Below are positions 1 through 8,228 of a DNA stretch of 17,032 nt, piece after piece. A program made the translations under genes and the position numbers. Origin of the DNA: Bacteroidales bacterium (GTDB taxonomy: Bacteria > Bacteroidota > Bacteroidia > Bacteroidales > UBA7960); assembly GCA_007131895.1 (NCBI GenBank), contig SLPR01000461.1, forward strand, positions 1 through 17,032. The letters are read 5' to 3'. Numbering within the stretch: the first letter of the stretch is position 1; every line of letters starts with the position of its first letter. The notes under the pieces are model-generated. The model was not told where the DNA came from. It saw nothing but the letters and a program-made list of their open reading frames with translations, and did no database searches.

Positions 1-1407
1 CCCGCCAGAGAACTCATGTGGGTAGCGATAGTAATGCCCTGCCTCCAGCCCTACCCTTTCCAGCAATTCCATGATTCTTTTTTTGCGCAGGGAGTCATTT
101 CCTTCAATGCCATGCACTTTCATGGGTTCCAGGATGGCATTTCCCACCTGGATTCCCGGAGTAAGGGAAGAATAAGGATCCTGAAAAATAATCTGTATGC
201 GGGGTCGCATTCTGCGCAACTGTTCATTGGAGAGACTGGCCAGATTTATCCCGTTGTACCAAACGTCACCTTGCTGAAAGTCAAACAGACGCAGCAAGCT
301 TCTGCCCAGGGTGGTTTTGCCGCAGCCCGACTCTCCCACCAGGCCAAGGGTCTCCCCTTTGTGCACAGAAAAGCTCACATCATTTACAGCATGAAACCAT
401 TGTTTGGGCTTTCCCAGCCAATTTTTTCGCACCACAAAACCAGCCTTCAAACCTTTGATTTCCAATAAGGGTTTCTGGCCGTACAATACTTCATGGCGTT
501 TTGCTCTTTGCCCGGCAGATTCAGTTATCAACTCACCGGCCATGGATGGGTTCTGTTTTTCAAAGTCGCTTACCACTGGGAGCTTTAATAGTCTTATATC
601 GGTTCTGGGCCGGCAGCCAACCAGACCCTTTGAATAGGGATGGACAGGGTTGTTGAACACCTTGTCAACCTTATCGTATTCCACGATATGCCCTTTGCGC
701 ATGATGGCGGTTTCATCGGCCACTTTGCTTATGACACCCAAATCATGAGAGATAAAGAGCACACTCATATTGTGTCTGGCCTGCAACTCACGGATAAGTT
801 CAAGAATATTTTTCTGTACAGTTACATCAAGAGCCGTAGTAGGTTCGTCCGCAATGAGCAATACCGGGTCGCAGGCAATGGCCATGGCAATCATTACCCG
901 CTGTCGCTGGCCTCCGGACAATTCATGAGGATACTTGTTGAAAACTTTTTCCGGTTCGGGCAACTTCACCTCTTTGAAAAGATTGACAACCCTTTCGCGC
1001 GCCTTCTTCTCTCCTGCTTTTCGATGCCAGACAATGCTTTCCATCACCTGGATACCGCAACGTTTCACAGGATTCAGCGAGGTCATGGGTTCCTGAAAAA
1101 TCATTCCGATGTAGTTTCCCCGGATTTCCTGCATATCTCTCTCGCTCAGGCGCAACAGGTCGACTTCTCCTCTTTTGGGGTGAGAAAAAAGAATCTCTCC
1201 CCGGGTAGTGCGTGCAGTCTTTCCCGGCAAAAGCCTCATTACCGCTAGTGCGGTTACAGATTTGCCACTTCCTGATTCACCTACCAGGCCCAGTGTACCT
1301 CCCTGAGCAATAGCAAAGCTCACATTCTCAACCGCACGGGTATACCCTTCATCAGTTTGAAAACCAATTTCCAGATTTTTTACGCGCAAAACAGGGGGAA
1401 GGGTCAT
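1..1407 (-). CDS. Oligopeptide/dipeptide-type ABC transporter, fused double ATP-binding protein (partial, C-terminus outside window)
   Basis: This is the energising subunit of an Opp/Dpp-type peptide (or nickel/glutathione) importer, with two ABC ATPase domains fused in one chain as in YejF or GsiA. I translated the minus strand from the ATG at 1407 to the window edge: 469 codons without a stop. Domain 1 has Walker A GESGSGKS near residues 42-49, a Q-loop in FQEPMTSLNP, signature LSGGQRQRV, Walker B LLIADEPTTALD and switch histidine FISHD. It is followed by the oligopeptide-transporter C-terminal segment NPVHPYSKGL. Domain 2 begins near residue 300 with GESGCGKTT and FQDPYSSL; the window ends inside its signature (FSGG), so its Walker B and tail are missing. 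These proteins are cytoplasmic and bind two permease subunits; no permease or binding protein is visible here. Substrate cannot be decided. Start choice: first in-frame ATG, directly followed by the domain beginning LRVKNLEI. Confidence 0.95.
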   Translation of the reverse strand, partial: MTLPPVLRVKNLEIGFQTDEGYTRAVENVSFAIAQGGTLGLVGESGSGKSVTALAVMRLLPGKTARTTRGEILFSHPKRGEVDLLRLSERDMQEIRGNYIGMIFQEPMTSLNPVKRCGIQVMESIVWHRKAGEKKARERVVNLFKEVKLPEPEKVFNKYPHELSGGQRQRVMIAMAIACDPVLLIADEPTTALDVTVQKNILELIRELQARHNMSVLFISHDLGVISKVADETAIMRKGHIVEYDKVDKVFNNPVHPYSKGLVGCRPRTDIRLLKLPVVSDFEKQNPSMAGELITESAGQRAKRHEVLYGQKPLLEIKGLKAGFVVRKNWLGKPKQWFHAVNDVSFSVHKGETLGLVGESGCGKTTLGRSLLRLFDFQQGDVWYNGINLASLSNEQLRRMRPRIQIIFQDPYSSLTPGIQVGNAILEPMKVHGIEGNDSLRKKRIMELLERVGLEAGHYYRYPHEFSGG

Positions 1408-1480
1408 AATGAAAAGGTAGTATTTCTGTTCAAATCTTGCATAAAGATAATCTCAAATGCTTTGCGAATATACGAAAAGC

Positions 1481-1510
1481 AAAAAAAACCCCAACAAAAA
1501 CTTGTCGGGG
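1481..1510 (-). terminator. Intrinsic terminator-like hairpin in the leader of the ABC gene
   Basis: On the minus strand, CCCCGACAA (1510-1502) pairs with TTGTTGGGG (1497-1489). This gives a nine-pair stem with one G-U wobble and a four-base loop, followed immediately by eight U residues (1488-1481). On the plus strand the wobble becomes an A-C mismatch and no T-run follows, so the orientation is clear. It sits 74 bases before the ABC start codon and no minus-strand gene is recognisable upstream. It may therefore end a short RNA or act as an attenuator in the ABC leader. Confidence 0.6.
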
Positions 1511-1562
1511 CACCAATCATCTAACCAAAACAACATGAAGAGATTATTGTATCATTTTATTG

Positions 1563-1570
1563 TATATTTG
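1563..1570 (+). promoter_or_regulatory. Possible -7 box for the membrane-protein gene
   Basis: TATATTTG matches the Bacteroidota -7 consensus TAnnTTTG exactly. A convincing TTTG -33 element at 19-21 bases upstream is not seen; the nearest TTG is 13 bases away. It would imply a leader of about 265 bases to the start at 1843. Such motifs arise by chance in AT-rich DNA. Confidence 0.25.
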
Positions 1571-1842
1571 CTCTATTAACAGTTTAATTTACTTTTTTTT
1601 TATCTTAACAAAGAAATAACTATGCCATAACTGTTCTCAAGACAATCAAAAACCCAGAACTTGCTCAACCCGCTGCTTTCAACAACCGTTTATCTTCTGT
1701 TTAACTGCAGCCCGGGTTATCTTTCAGGTGCCCCATGTGTAACTTTTCCCCACTTTGCCTGAGATTATCTACAATAGGGGCTTTTGAGAATCCAACCACC
1801 GATAAAAAGCAAGATGAACCACAAAAGAACCAAAAGAACCCC

Positions 1843-2352
1843 ATGAAGAAGCTCATTCAGCATAACGCAGGCAACAAGAACATCCTGATCCTGGCAATTC
1901 TTGTCATTCTGTTCAATATTGCCATGGGGTTTGCATTTGGCAGGATAGAGGGAGAAATACTTGACACACGAATCTACTATACTCCTGACGAAGCCTATAA
2001 GTCTATATCAGGCTATGGTGATGAAGGCAGATCGTTATACGTTCAAACAACCTTGCTGCTTGACTACCTTTATCCCTGGATTTACAGTCTTCTTTTGAGT
2101 ATTGTACTATTCAGGTTATCGGGAAAGCATCGCATTTCTCTTCTGCCATTCTTTATTCTTGTGCTGGATTATGCAGAGAACACTGCCATCCTGATCATGC
2201 TTACCCGGTATCCTGCACGTTTTGACTTACTGGCTTCCACAGCAGGGATTGCCACCTTTTCAAAATGGTTGATGGTGATAATAATTTTCCTAATGATTTT
2301 GGCTTTGGGAGGCACAAGGGTTTTTGATACACTCCGAAAACGAAACCCATAA
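1843..2352 (+). CDS. Uncharacterised four-helix integral membrane protein
   Basis: A 169-residue protein with four predicted membrane helices near residues 13-32, 68-90, 99-121 and 133-156, and a positively charged tail (TLRKRNP). The loop after helix 1 carries YTPDEAYKSISGYGDEGRSLY; helix 2 contains LLLDYLYPWIYS and helix 3 ends LVLDYAENTAIL. I recognise this arrangement (GxEGR..Y, D..YP..Y, LD..EN) as resembling a recurring family of bacterial hypothetical membrane proteins, but I cannot name a function. The reading frame is open back to an ATG at 1735. I chose the ATG at 1843 because MKKLIQH leads straight into helix 1, whereas the preceding 36 codons are polar, low-complexity and rich in Lys, Asn and Gln. 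No Shine-Dalgarno sequence is evident. It stands alone: divergent from the ABC gene, with a 255-base gap before the kinase gene. Confidence 0.75.
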   Translation: MKKLIQHNAGNKNILILAILVILFNIAMGFAFGRIEGEILDTRIYYTPDEAYKSISGYGDEGRSLYVQTTLLLDYLYPWIYSLLLSIVLFRLSGKHRISLLPFFILVLDYAENTAILIMLTRYPARFDLLASTAGIATFSKWLMVIIIFLMILALGGTRVFDTLRKRNP

Positions 2353-2607
2353 AACCTCTGGCTTGCAGCTAAAAAAATAAAAACATTCTGCATTAATAAT
2401 CAGAGAGCTTCGATTAACATTATTTAGTACCTTTAGTGCTGTTCAGCAATGCCTGTTACTTGACATCTTATTCTTGCTGTTTATCATCTTGTCCCCTGCA
2501 TAATTCCTGGTTGAAAGATGAGGTACGATTTATGTTACAGCAGAAATTTTTTCTAATCGTAATTATTCCGGCCAGGCTCAGCCTGAAACAAAAACAAATG
2601 GCACAAT

Positions 2608-5600
2608 ATGAATAACCGGGTGAAACTACTTTTTCTGATTTTTTTATTGATATTCTCCTGCCGACCTATGCCCGGTGAAGATCAACCAGGCTTTCTTCCT
2701 TTACCGGAAAAAGTTCTGGCATTACAACTAACCGGGAACACAACAAGGGGTCCCGACACGATTCATATTGCATTAACCGACAGGATTCGTAAAGGGATTC
2801 CGGAAATATCAGCAGCTAACAACTCCATCAAAAAGCAATTAACACCCGAAGCCATAGAAGCAGGAACACCCCTGGTGCTCATTCCCGGACAAAACAACGT
2901 CCCACTGCCAGAAACAACGGTGGTACAAAGTAAAACATCGGTTGCAGGGATTCCATTGGCTATCATGACACAAAGTGCTTATATACCCTTGCAGAACTCA
3001 CAGAGTTTTAGTTATTACACACGGCAACAGGGGCTTCATCACGATGACATCAGCACAATTTCTATTGATGCAACCGGCAATATGTGGATTGGAACTTACG
3101 GAGCAGGGGTTATAAGGTTTGATGGCACAAACCTGTTTCAATACACCCATGATGAGGGACTAAGCCAAAACCATATACAATCTTTGCTTACCGCATCCAA
3201 CGGAGATATATGGATGGGGACAAGGGCGGAAGGTGCCATAAGATTTGACGGGAGAAACTTTCATTATTACACAGTACACAATGGACTGCCTGACAACAGA
3301 GTAGAAACCCTGATTGAAGACAGCAACGGAAACATATGGTTAGGCACCTATAAAGGTGTAAGTAAGTATAACGGTGAAACCATGGTTTCATACTCATCTG
3401 AGCATCTGGGTGCTGACATTGTATATGTGGCACTTGAAGATGTGCACGGGCATTTGTGGTTTGGCACGCGCGGCGGAGGCATCTCACGGTTTGATGGCGC
3501 TGCTTTTTACCAATACACTACAGAACAAGGGCTCATATCAGACTATATTGTAACAGGTCTGCACGACAGCAATGGCAATTTATGGTTTGGATCCTTTGAG
3601 AACGGAGCAACACGATTTGATGGGAAGACCTTTTACCATTACACCCATCGCCATGGCCTTAACAACAATCTTATCAGGTCATTTGCCGAAGACAAACAGG
3701 GTTATATATGGATGGGATCGGCTACCGGAGGATTGTCGAGAATTAAAAATGACCGGATGGACTTATTTACCGAAGACCACGGGCTCATCAACAGTTATGT
3801 AACCTGTATTACAGAAGACAAACAAGGGTTACTCTGGTTTGGCACTTACGGCGGTGGGCTTGGAAAATACCAGGGAAATATCTTTTCTCATTTTTATGAA
3901 AGACATGGCATAAAGGATGGCTTTGTGAGAAGTGTTATGCAGGATAATGAAGGACAATTATGGCTGGGCACCAACAGCGCTGGTGTATTGCGTTTTGATG
4001 GAAATACATTTGAAATCTCTGGCACAGATCAGGGACTAAGTCATAACAGGGTGGGAAGTATTTTGCAGGATCAGAAAGGAAATGTATGGTTGGGTACTAC
4101 CGGGGGCGGTATCAATATGTATGATGGAGAATATCTGACCCGGGTCACCGAAGAGCATGGTTTTGTTGATGATTTTATTCTCGACATGACAGAAGATTCA
4201 TCAGGGAATATATGGTTTGCAACCCGAAGCAGCGGCATCATCAAATATGATGGAAACCTGTTTTATCAATATGCAGAAGAGCAAGGCCTGAGCGACAATA
4301 ACACCCGCTGCATCATGGAAGATCGGCTGGGGAATATATGGACGGGTACCCGTGCCGGAGGATTAAACAAATTCGACGGCCAATCTTTCACCCACTTCAA
4401 TGAGGATGGAGGATTGATTTCAAATAATATACTGGATATCCTCGGGGATGCTTCCGGAAACATCTGGATTGCCTCCAATGGAAAAGGAATATCTAAGTAT
4501 GACGGGCAATATTTCACCCATTTTACAGAACGCGAAGGACTGATCAATAATTTTGTTTATTCGCTGCTTGAAACCCATGACGGAACCCTTTGGGCAGGCA
4601 CCCGCATGGGATTGAGCAAGCTAATCAGGCATCCGCAGGATGAAAATAACAGAGCCCTTTCTCCTTTGAATCACACAGCCAATGTAACATTTAAGAATTA
4701 CACGCAACACAATGGCTTTCTGGGTATAGGCGTAAATTCAAGATCTATGGCTCAGGACAATGAAGGAAAAATCTGGATTGGCGCCAACGACATTCTTACC
4801 ATTTATAACCCTGCCAACGATTTTGCAGACACCATTCCACCCATTGTTCAACTTTTCAGGGTAGGACTATTTAACGAGCACATTCCATGGGATAAGATAT
4901 TACACCATCCTGACACAACCCTGTCCCTGCCCAACGGTATCATCATCAAAGATTTCAGTTTCGACAATATCAGCAATTGGTTTGGCCTGCCCCAAAACCT
5001 CCGTCTGGCATGGGACAACAATTATATAACCTTTGGCTTTACGGGCATCAGCAGCAGCTTTATGAGCAAACCCAAATACAGCTACATCCTTGAAGGCTTT
5101 GAAAACAACTGGAGCAGCCTTACCAACAAGACAGAGGTGAGCTATGGCAACCTGTCTCCCGGAAAGTATTCTTTCAAAGTCAGGGCTATCAATAACGATG
5201 GGTACTGGAGCGACGATTTTACTTTTACTTTCAGGATAATGCCTCCTTTATGGAGAACATGGTGGGCATACATGCTTTACTTTTCTGTATTTGTTTTGCT
5301 GCTTTTTTTGCTTCACAAATACCAGAAGTCCAGAATCTTAAGAAAGGAGCTTGAAAAACAAAAAGAGATTTATCTTCAGCGGGAAGTATCCCTTGCAAGG
5401 AAATCCGCTGAATTTAAACAGAACTTTCTGGCCAATATGAGCCATGAAATCCGAACCCCACTTACAGCAGTTCTGGGCATGGCCAGTCTTCTCAGGCGAC
5501 TCCCCCTCGACCCCAAGGCCAGCGAATACGTTGAGGATCTCAATAAGTCAGGCGAAAGCCTCAGAGAAGCCGTCAACATGATACTCGACATTTCAAAAAT

Positions 5601-6534
5601 CGAAGCAGGAAAATTACATCTTCGCAAAACCGATTTCAGCCTGCACGCCGTCTTTAATCATTCTGCGAAAATCTTCAACCCCCTGTGCAACAGCAACGTT
5701 ACAATAGAAAGTGTTATTCCCGATGATTTCCCCCAATACATCAATTCTGATGAACAAAGGATAAGTCAGATCATTAAAAACCTGCTCTCTAATGCCGTGA
5801 AATTTACCCACCTGGGAAAAATCACCCTGAAAGCAGAGATAGTAAAAGAAGAGGGATCTGCTGACAATAGTGATTTTCTCATCAAGGTATTTGTATGTGA
5901 TACCGGCCCCGGCATCAGTCCGGAAAGGCAGAAAAAACTCTTTACACCTTTTTACCAGACAGAACAGTCAAATACCAACCCCCAAGAGGGAACAGGGCTT
6001 GGGCTGGCAATATGCAAAGAACTTTCCTCGTTGCTTGGCGGACAAATTGGCCTTGAAAGCAAACCGGAAGAGGGAAGCTGCTTCTGGTTTACATTCCTGG
6101 CAAAAGAAGGAAAAAAACCAGAACACCCCACAGAAATCTACCAGCAATCAACAACCCGCGATAAAATCAAACCCTTAAAAATACTTCTGGTTGAGGACAA
6201 ACCTCTTATACAAAAGGTTATTAAACTCATACTCGTCTCTATGGGCCACAGCATTGTCATTGCCAGTAACGGACAGGAAGCGCTGGCAAAATTCACACCC
6301 GGTAGTTTTGATCTCATACTGATGGATATTCAGATGCCGCTGATGGACGGAATAACAGCCACAAAAAAACTACGGGAAACTCAAACCCAACTTCCCCCCA
6401 TCGTGGGGCTCAGCGCCAATGCTTTTGAAGGTGACAGGCAAAAATACATGTCGCAGGGATTGGACGAATACATTACCAAGCCTTTCAAAGAAAAAGAGTT
6501 TACTCTTTTGCTTGGTAAACTTGGACTCAGCTAA
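2608..6534 (+). CDS. Hybrid sensor histidine kinase/response regulator with two-component-regulator propeller and Y_Y_Y domain, no HTH output
   Basis: A 1308-residue inner-membrane hybrid kinase. The N-terminus (residues 1-17) is hydrophobic and ends LLIFSC, a lipobox-like motif with Cys18. A roughly 110-residue Pro/Thr-rich linker follows. From about 133 to 738 there are 14 propeller blades of 40-42 residues, each with an (I/L)W.G motif (first tryptophans W160, W202, W244, W284, W326), which would make two seven-bladed propellers. A Y_Y_Y domain (about 822-879) precedes a membrane helix (about 886-905) and a short coiled coil. The HisKA domain has phospho-acceptor His946 in MSHEIRTP. The ATPase domain has N-box Asn1062, G1 DTGPGI (from 1098) and G2 GTGLGL (1128-1133). 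The C-terminal receiver (about 1190-1308) has Asp1197, phospho-acceptor Asp1240 and Lys1291. This is the architecture of Bacteroides hybrid two-component systems that sense glycans or other periplasmic ligands, but the usual AraC-type DNA-binding domain is absent. The signal must therefore go to a separate phosphotransfer protein or regulator, which is not in the window. Confidence 0.95.
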   Translation: MNNRVKLLFLIFLLIFSCRPMPGEDQPGFLPLPEKVLALQLTGNTTRGPDTIHIALTDRIRKGIPEISAANNSIKKQLTPEAIEAGTPLVLIPGQNNVPLPETTVVQSKTSVAGIPLAIMTQSAYIPLQNSQSFSYYTRQQGLHHDDISTISIDATGNMWIGTYGAGVIRFDGTNLFQYTHDEGLSQNHIQSLLTASNGDIWMGTRAEGAIRFDGRNFHYYTVHNGLPDNRVETLIEDSNGNIWLGTYKGVSKYNGETMVSYSSEHLGADIVYVALEDVHGHLWFGTRGGGISRFDGAAFYQYTTEQGLISDYIVTGLHDSNGNLWFGSFENGATRFDGKTFYHYTHRHGLNNNLIRSFAEDKQGYIWMGSATGGLSRIKNDRMDLFTEDHGLINSYVTCITEDKQGLLWFGTYGGGLGKYQGNIFSHFYERHGIKDGFVRSVMQDNEGQLWLGTNSAGVLRFDGNTFEISGTDQGLSHNRVGSILQDQKGNVWLGTTGGGINMYDGEYLTRVTEEHGFVDDFILDMTEDSSGNIWFATRSSGIIKYDGNLFYQYAEEQGLSDNNTRCIMEDRLGNIWTGTRAGGLNKFDGQSFTHFNEDGGLISNNILDILGDASGNIWIASNGKGISKYDGQYFTHFTEREGLINNFVYSLLETHDGTLWAGTRMGLSKLIRHPQDENNRALSPLNHTANVTFKNYTQHNGFLGIGVNSRSMAQDNEGKIWIGANDILTIYNPANDFADTIPPIVQLFRVGLFNEHIPWDKILHHPDTTLSLPNGIIIKDFSFDNISNWFGLPQNLRLAWDNNYITFGFTGISSSFMSKPKYSYILEGFENNWSSLTNKTEVSYGNLSPGKYSFKVRAINNDGYWSDDFTFTFRIMPPLWRTWWAYMLYFSVFVLLLFLLHKYQKSRILRKELEKQKEIYLQREVSLARKSAEFKQNFLANMSHEIRTPLTAVLGMASLLRRLPLDPKASEYVEDLNKSGESLREAVNMILDISKIEAGKLHLRKTDFSLHAVFNHSAKIFNPLCNSNVTIESVIPDDFPQYINSDEQRISQIIKNLLSNAVKFTHLGKITLKAEIVKEEGSADNSDFLIKVFVCDTGPGISPERQKKLFTPFYQTEQSNTNPQEGTGLGLAICKELSSLLGGQIGLESKPEEGSCFWFTFLAKEGKKPEHPTEIYQQSTTRDKIKPLKILLVEDKPLIQKVIKLILVSMGHSIVIASNGQEALAKFTPGSFDLILMDIQMPLMDGITATKKLRETQTQLPPIVGLSANAFEGDRQKYMSQGLDEYITKPFKEKEFTLLLGKLGLS
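3004..4821 (+). repeat. 14 tandem propeller-blade coding repeats, about 126 bp each
   Basis: The kinase gene contains 14 consecutive units of about 120-126 bp encoding blades with the pattern FDG..F..Y....GL....V......D..GN.W.GT..GG. The (I/L)W.G tryptophan codons fall at 3085, 3211, 3337, 3457 and 3583, and so on, confirming the period. Blades 1-12 are strongly alike in protein (for example RFDG, YTxxxGL, DxxGNIW recur), while blades 13 and 14 (HDGTLWAGT, NEGKIWIGA) are more diverged and an insertion of about 25 residues lies between them. Confidence 0.85.
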
Positions 6535-6659
6535 ATTCTTAAAACATTGCAAAAAACACTTCATGGATTTAACAAAGTGATGTTTTCCCTGTTTTATGTA
6601 TTGGAAATACCAAAAACGTTTGAATTGATGAGCTAACCTTTTAAACCCCGGTTAAAAAG

Positions 6660-8192
6660 ATGCAAGTAATTGGAGAAATCATAAAAAAGGCGGTAACCCT
6701 TGCGGACAAAATAATCAGCAACCCCAACCCTGTTGAAGCCCAGAAAAAAGAACTCAGAGAGCTATTATCCAAAGCACAAGACACTGCTTTTGGAAAATAT
6801 TATCAGTTCAAAAAGTTGCTTTCTCTGGATGATCCACGCGATGCTTTTGCCAGAGACATCCCCATTCACAGCTACGACAAGATGCACCAGGAATGGTGGC
6901 AAAAAGTAACAGAGGGTGCCGAAGACATTACCTGGCCCGGAAAAGTGCGATACTTTGCTGTTTCCAGTGGAACCACCAGCAAAAAGAAACACATCCCCGT
7001 TACCGACGACATGCTCAAATCCATTCGCAATGCAGGCCTTCAACAATTGAAAGGCGTTGCAGATTTTGATTTGCCCGCCGAATTTTTCGAAAAAGAACTT
7101 CTTCTGTTTGGCAGCAGCACCAATCTGAAAAAAACAAATGACCATTATGAAGGGGAAATCAGTGGTATCAGCGCCAGCCAACTCCCCTTCTGGATTGAAG
7201 GGTATTACCGCCCGGGAAAAGAGATTTCGGCCATCGACGACTGGGATGAACGGGTAGAGGCCGTTGCCAAAGCCGCTCCCCATTGGGACATTGGAAGCAT
7301 TTCAGGAATTCCGTCATGGATAGAGCTTATGCTGAAAAAAGTGATGGAATACCACAACCTTAAGAACATCCACGAAATCTGGCCCAACTTCAGGGTCTTT
7401 ACCTCCGGGGGTGTGGCATTCGAACCCTATAAAAAAAGCTTTGAACGCATATGCGGAAAACCCATTACCATAATTGACACCTACCTGGCTTCTGAAGGTT
7501 ACCTGGCCACCCAAATCAGGAAAGATACCGATGCCATGGCTCTCATTACCGACAATGGTGTGTATTTTGAATTTGTCCCTTTCAAGCCCGAAAACATCAA
7601 TGATGACGGGAGTATCAGGGAGGGAGCCAAAGCACTGAAAATTGATGAAGTTGAAGAAGATGTGGAATATGTGCTCATCATCAGCACCGTGGCAGGTGCA
7701 TGGCGCTATATGATTGGCGATACCATCAAATTTACCGATAAGAAACGAAGTGAGATAAAAATTACCGGCAGAACCAAGCATTACCTCAATGTGGTGGGTT
7801 CACAGCTTTCTGTTATTCAAATGAACCGGGCCATGGAAGAACTATCGGACAAAGACGTAATAAACGTAAAAGAATTTACTGTAGCCGCCATCCTGGAAGA
7901 AGGCGACTACCTGCACCGGTGGTACCTGGGTACCGATGACGATGACCAGAAAGATGAAAAAGAAATTGCCAGCCTGATAGACAACATCCTGAAAGACAAC
8001 AACAAAAACTACAAGGTGGCCCGAAGCAAGGCACTCAAATCTGTGGAAGTAAGGATAATTCCTGCAAACCTGTTTCAGCAATGGACAGAAGAAACCAAAC
8101 AAAAAGGCGGACAGGTGAAAGTGCCCCGCGTGATGAAAGAAGAAGATTTTAAGGAATGGGAAGAATACGTAAAGAAGAAATCAGCATCTTAG
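6660..8192 (+). CDS. GH3 auxin-responsive-promoter family protein (ANL-type acyl-adenylating enzyme)
   Basis: A 510-residue cytoplasmic enzyme of the GH3 family, named for plant enzymes that adenylate a carboxylic acid hormone and transfer it to an amino acid. The family's three ATP/AMP motifs are visible: SSGTTSKKK (residues 102-110, phosphate loop), YLASE (275-279) and WRYMIGD (348-354). The C-terminal lobe begins near 366 with ITGRTKHYLNVVGSQLSV, and the chain ends in a Lys/Glu-rich tail. Length is somewhat below plant GH3 proteins (about 600) and typical of bacterial members. Bacterial GH3 proteins are common in Bacteroidota, but their acid substrate and acceptor are mostly unknown, so 'indole-3-acetate' should not be inferred. 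It begins 125 bases after the kinase stop, too far to be sure of co-transcription. A weak imperfect hairpin (CACTT/AAGTG) lies in the gap. It converges with the metallopeptidase gene with only 36 bases between stop codons. Start chosen at the first ATG; no Shine-Dalgarno sequence is seen. Confidence 0.92.
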   Translation: MQVIGEIIKKAVTLADKIISNPNPVEAQKKELRELLSKAQDTAFGKYYQFKKLLSLDDPRDAFARDIPIHSYDKMHQEWWQKVTEGAEDITWPGKVRYFAVSSGTTSKKKHIPVTDDMLKSIRNAGLQQLKGVADFDLPAEFFEKELLLFGSSTNLKKTNDHYEGEISGISASQLPFWIEGYYRPGKEISAIDDWDERVEAVAKAAPHWDIGSISGIPSWIELMLKKVMEYHNLKNIHEIWPNFRVFTSGGVAFEPYKKSFERICGKPITIIDTYLASEGYLATQIRKDTDAMALITDNGVYFEFVPFKPENINDDGSIREGAKALKIDEVEEDVEYVLIISTVAGAWRYMIGDTIKFTDKKRSEIKITGRTKHYLNVVGSQLSVIQMNRAMEELSDKDVINVKEFTVAAILEEGDYLHRWYLGTDDDDQKDEKEIASLIDNILKDNNKNYKVARSKALKSVEVRIIPANLFQQWTEETKQKGGQVKVPRVMKEEDFKEWEEYVKKKSAS

Positions 8193-8228
8193 CAAAGGCT
8201 TGATTAACCCGCCAAAAACCTCTGGTAT

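Larger units (their letters stand above)
1408..1842. other. Intergenic region between divergent genes, with leader-like elements
   Basis: The region separates the minus-strand ABC gene from the plus-strand membrane-protein gene. It holds a minus-strand intrinsic terminator (1481-1510). A possible 27-codon minus-strand ORF (ATG at 1536-1534, stop at 1453-1455) reads through the hairpin and begins MLFWLDDW, with two tryptophan codons. A Bacteroidota-like -7 box, TATATTTG, lies on the plus strand at 1563-1570, and a run of nine or so T residues near 1592-1601. A 14-codon plus-strand ORF starting at 1535 is probably chance. No larger gene is supported; the open frame upstream of 1843 looks like non-coding leader. 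Confidence 0.6.

Noticed and set aside
16..1248. Three plus-strand open frames (16-468, 404-637, 640-1248)
   Set aside because: They are antisense to the clear double-ATPase gene on the minus strand, which shows both Walker A motifs and a full set of ABC signatures.
1735..1842. N-terminal extension of the membrane protein to the ATG at 1735
   Set aside because: The 36 added residues are polar and low-complexity, and the 1843 start leads directly into the first helix.
2460..2487. TTGACA, 16-base spacer, TATCAT upstream of the kinase gene
   Set aside because: It resembles a proteobacterial sigma-70 promoter, but Bacteroidota primary sigma factors recognise TTTG/TAnnTTTG; I see no such pair here and cannot support a promoter.
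6535..6659. Terminator after the hybrid kinase gene
   Set aside because: Only a five-base CACTT/AAGTG stem with a bulge is present, with no proper T-run.
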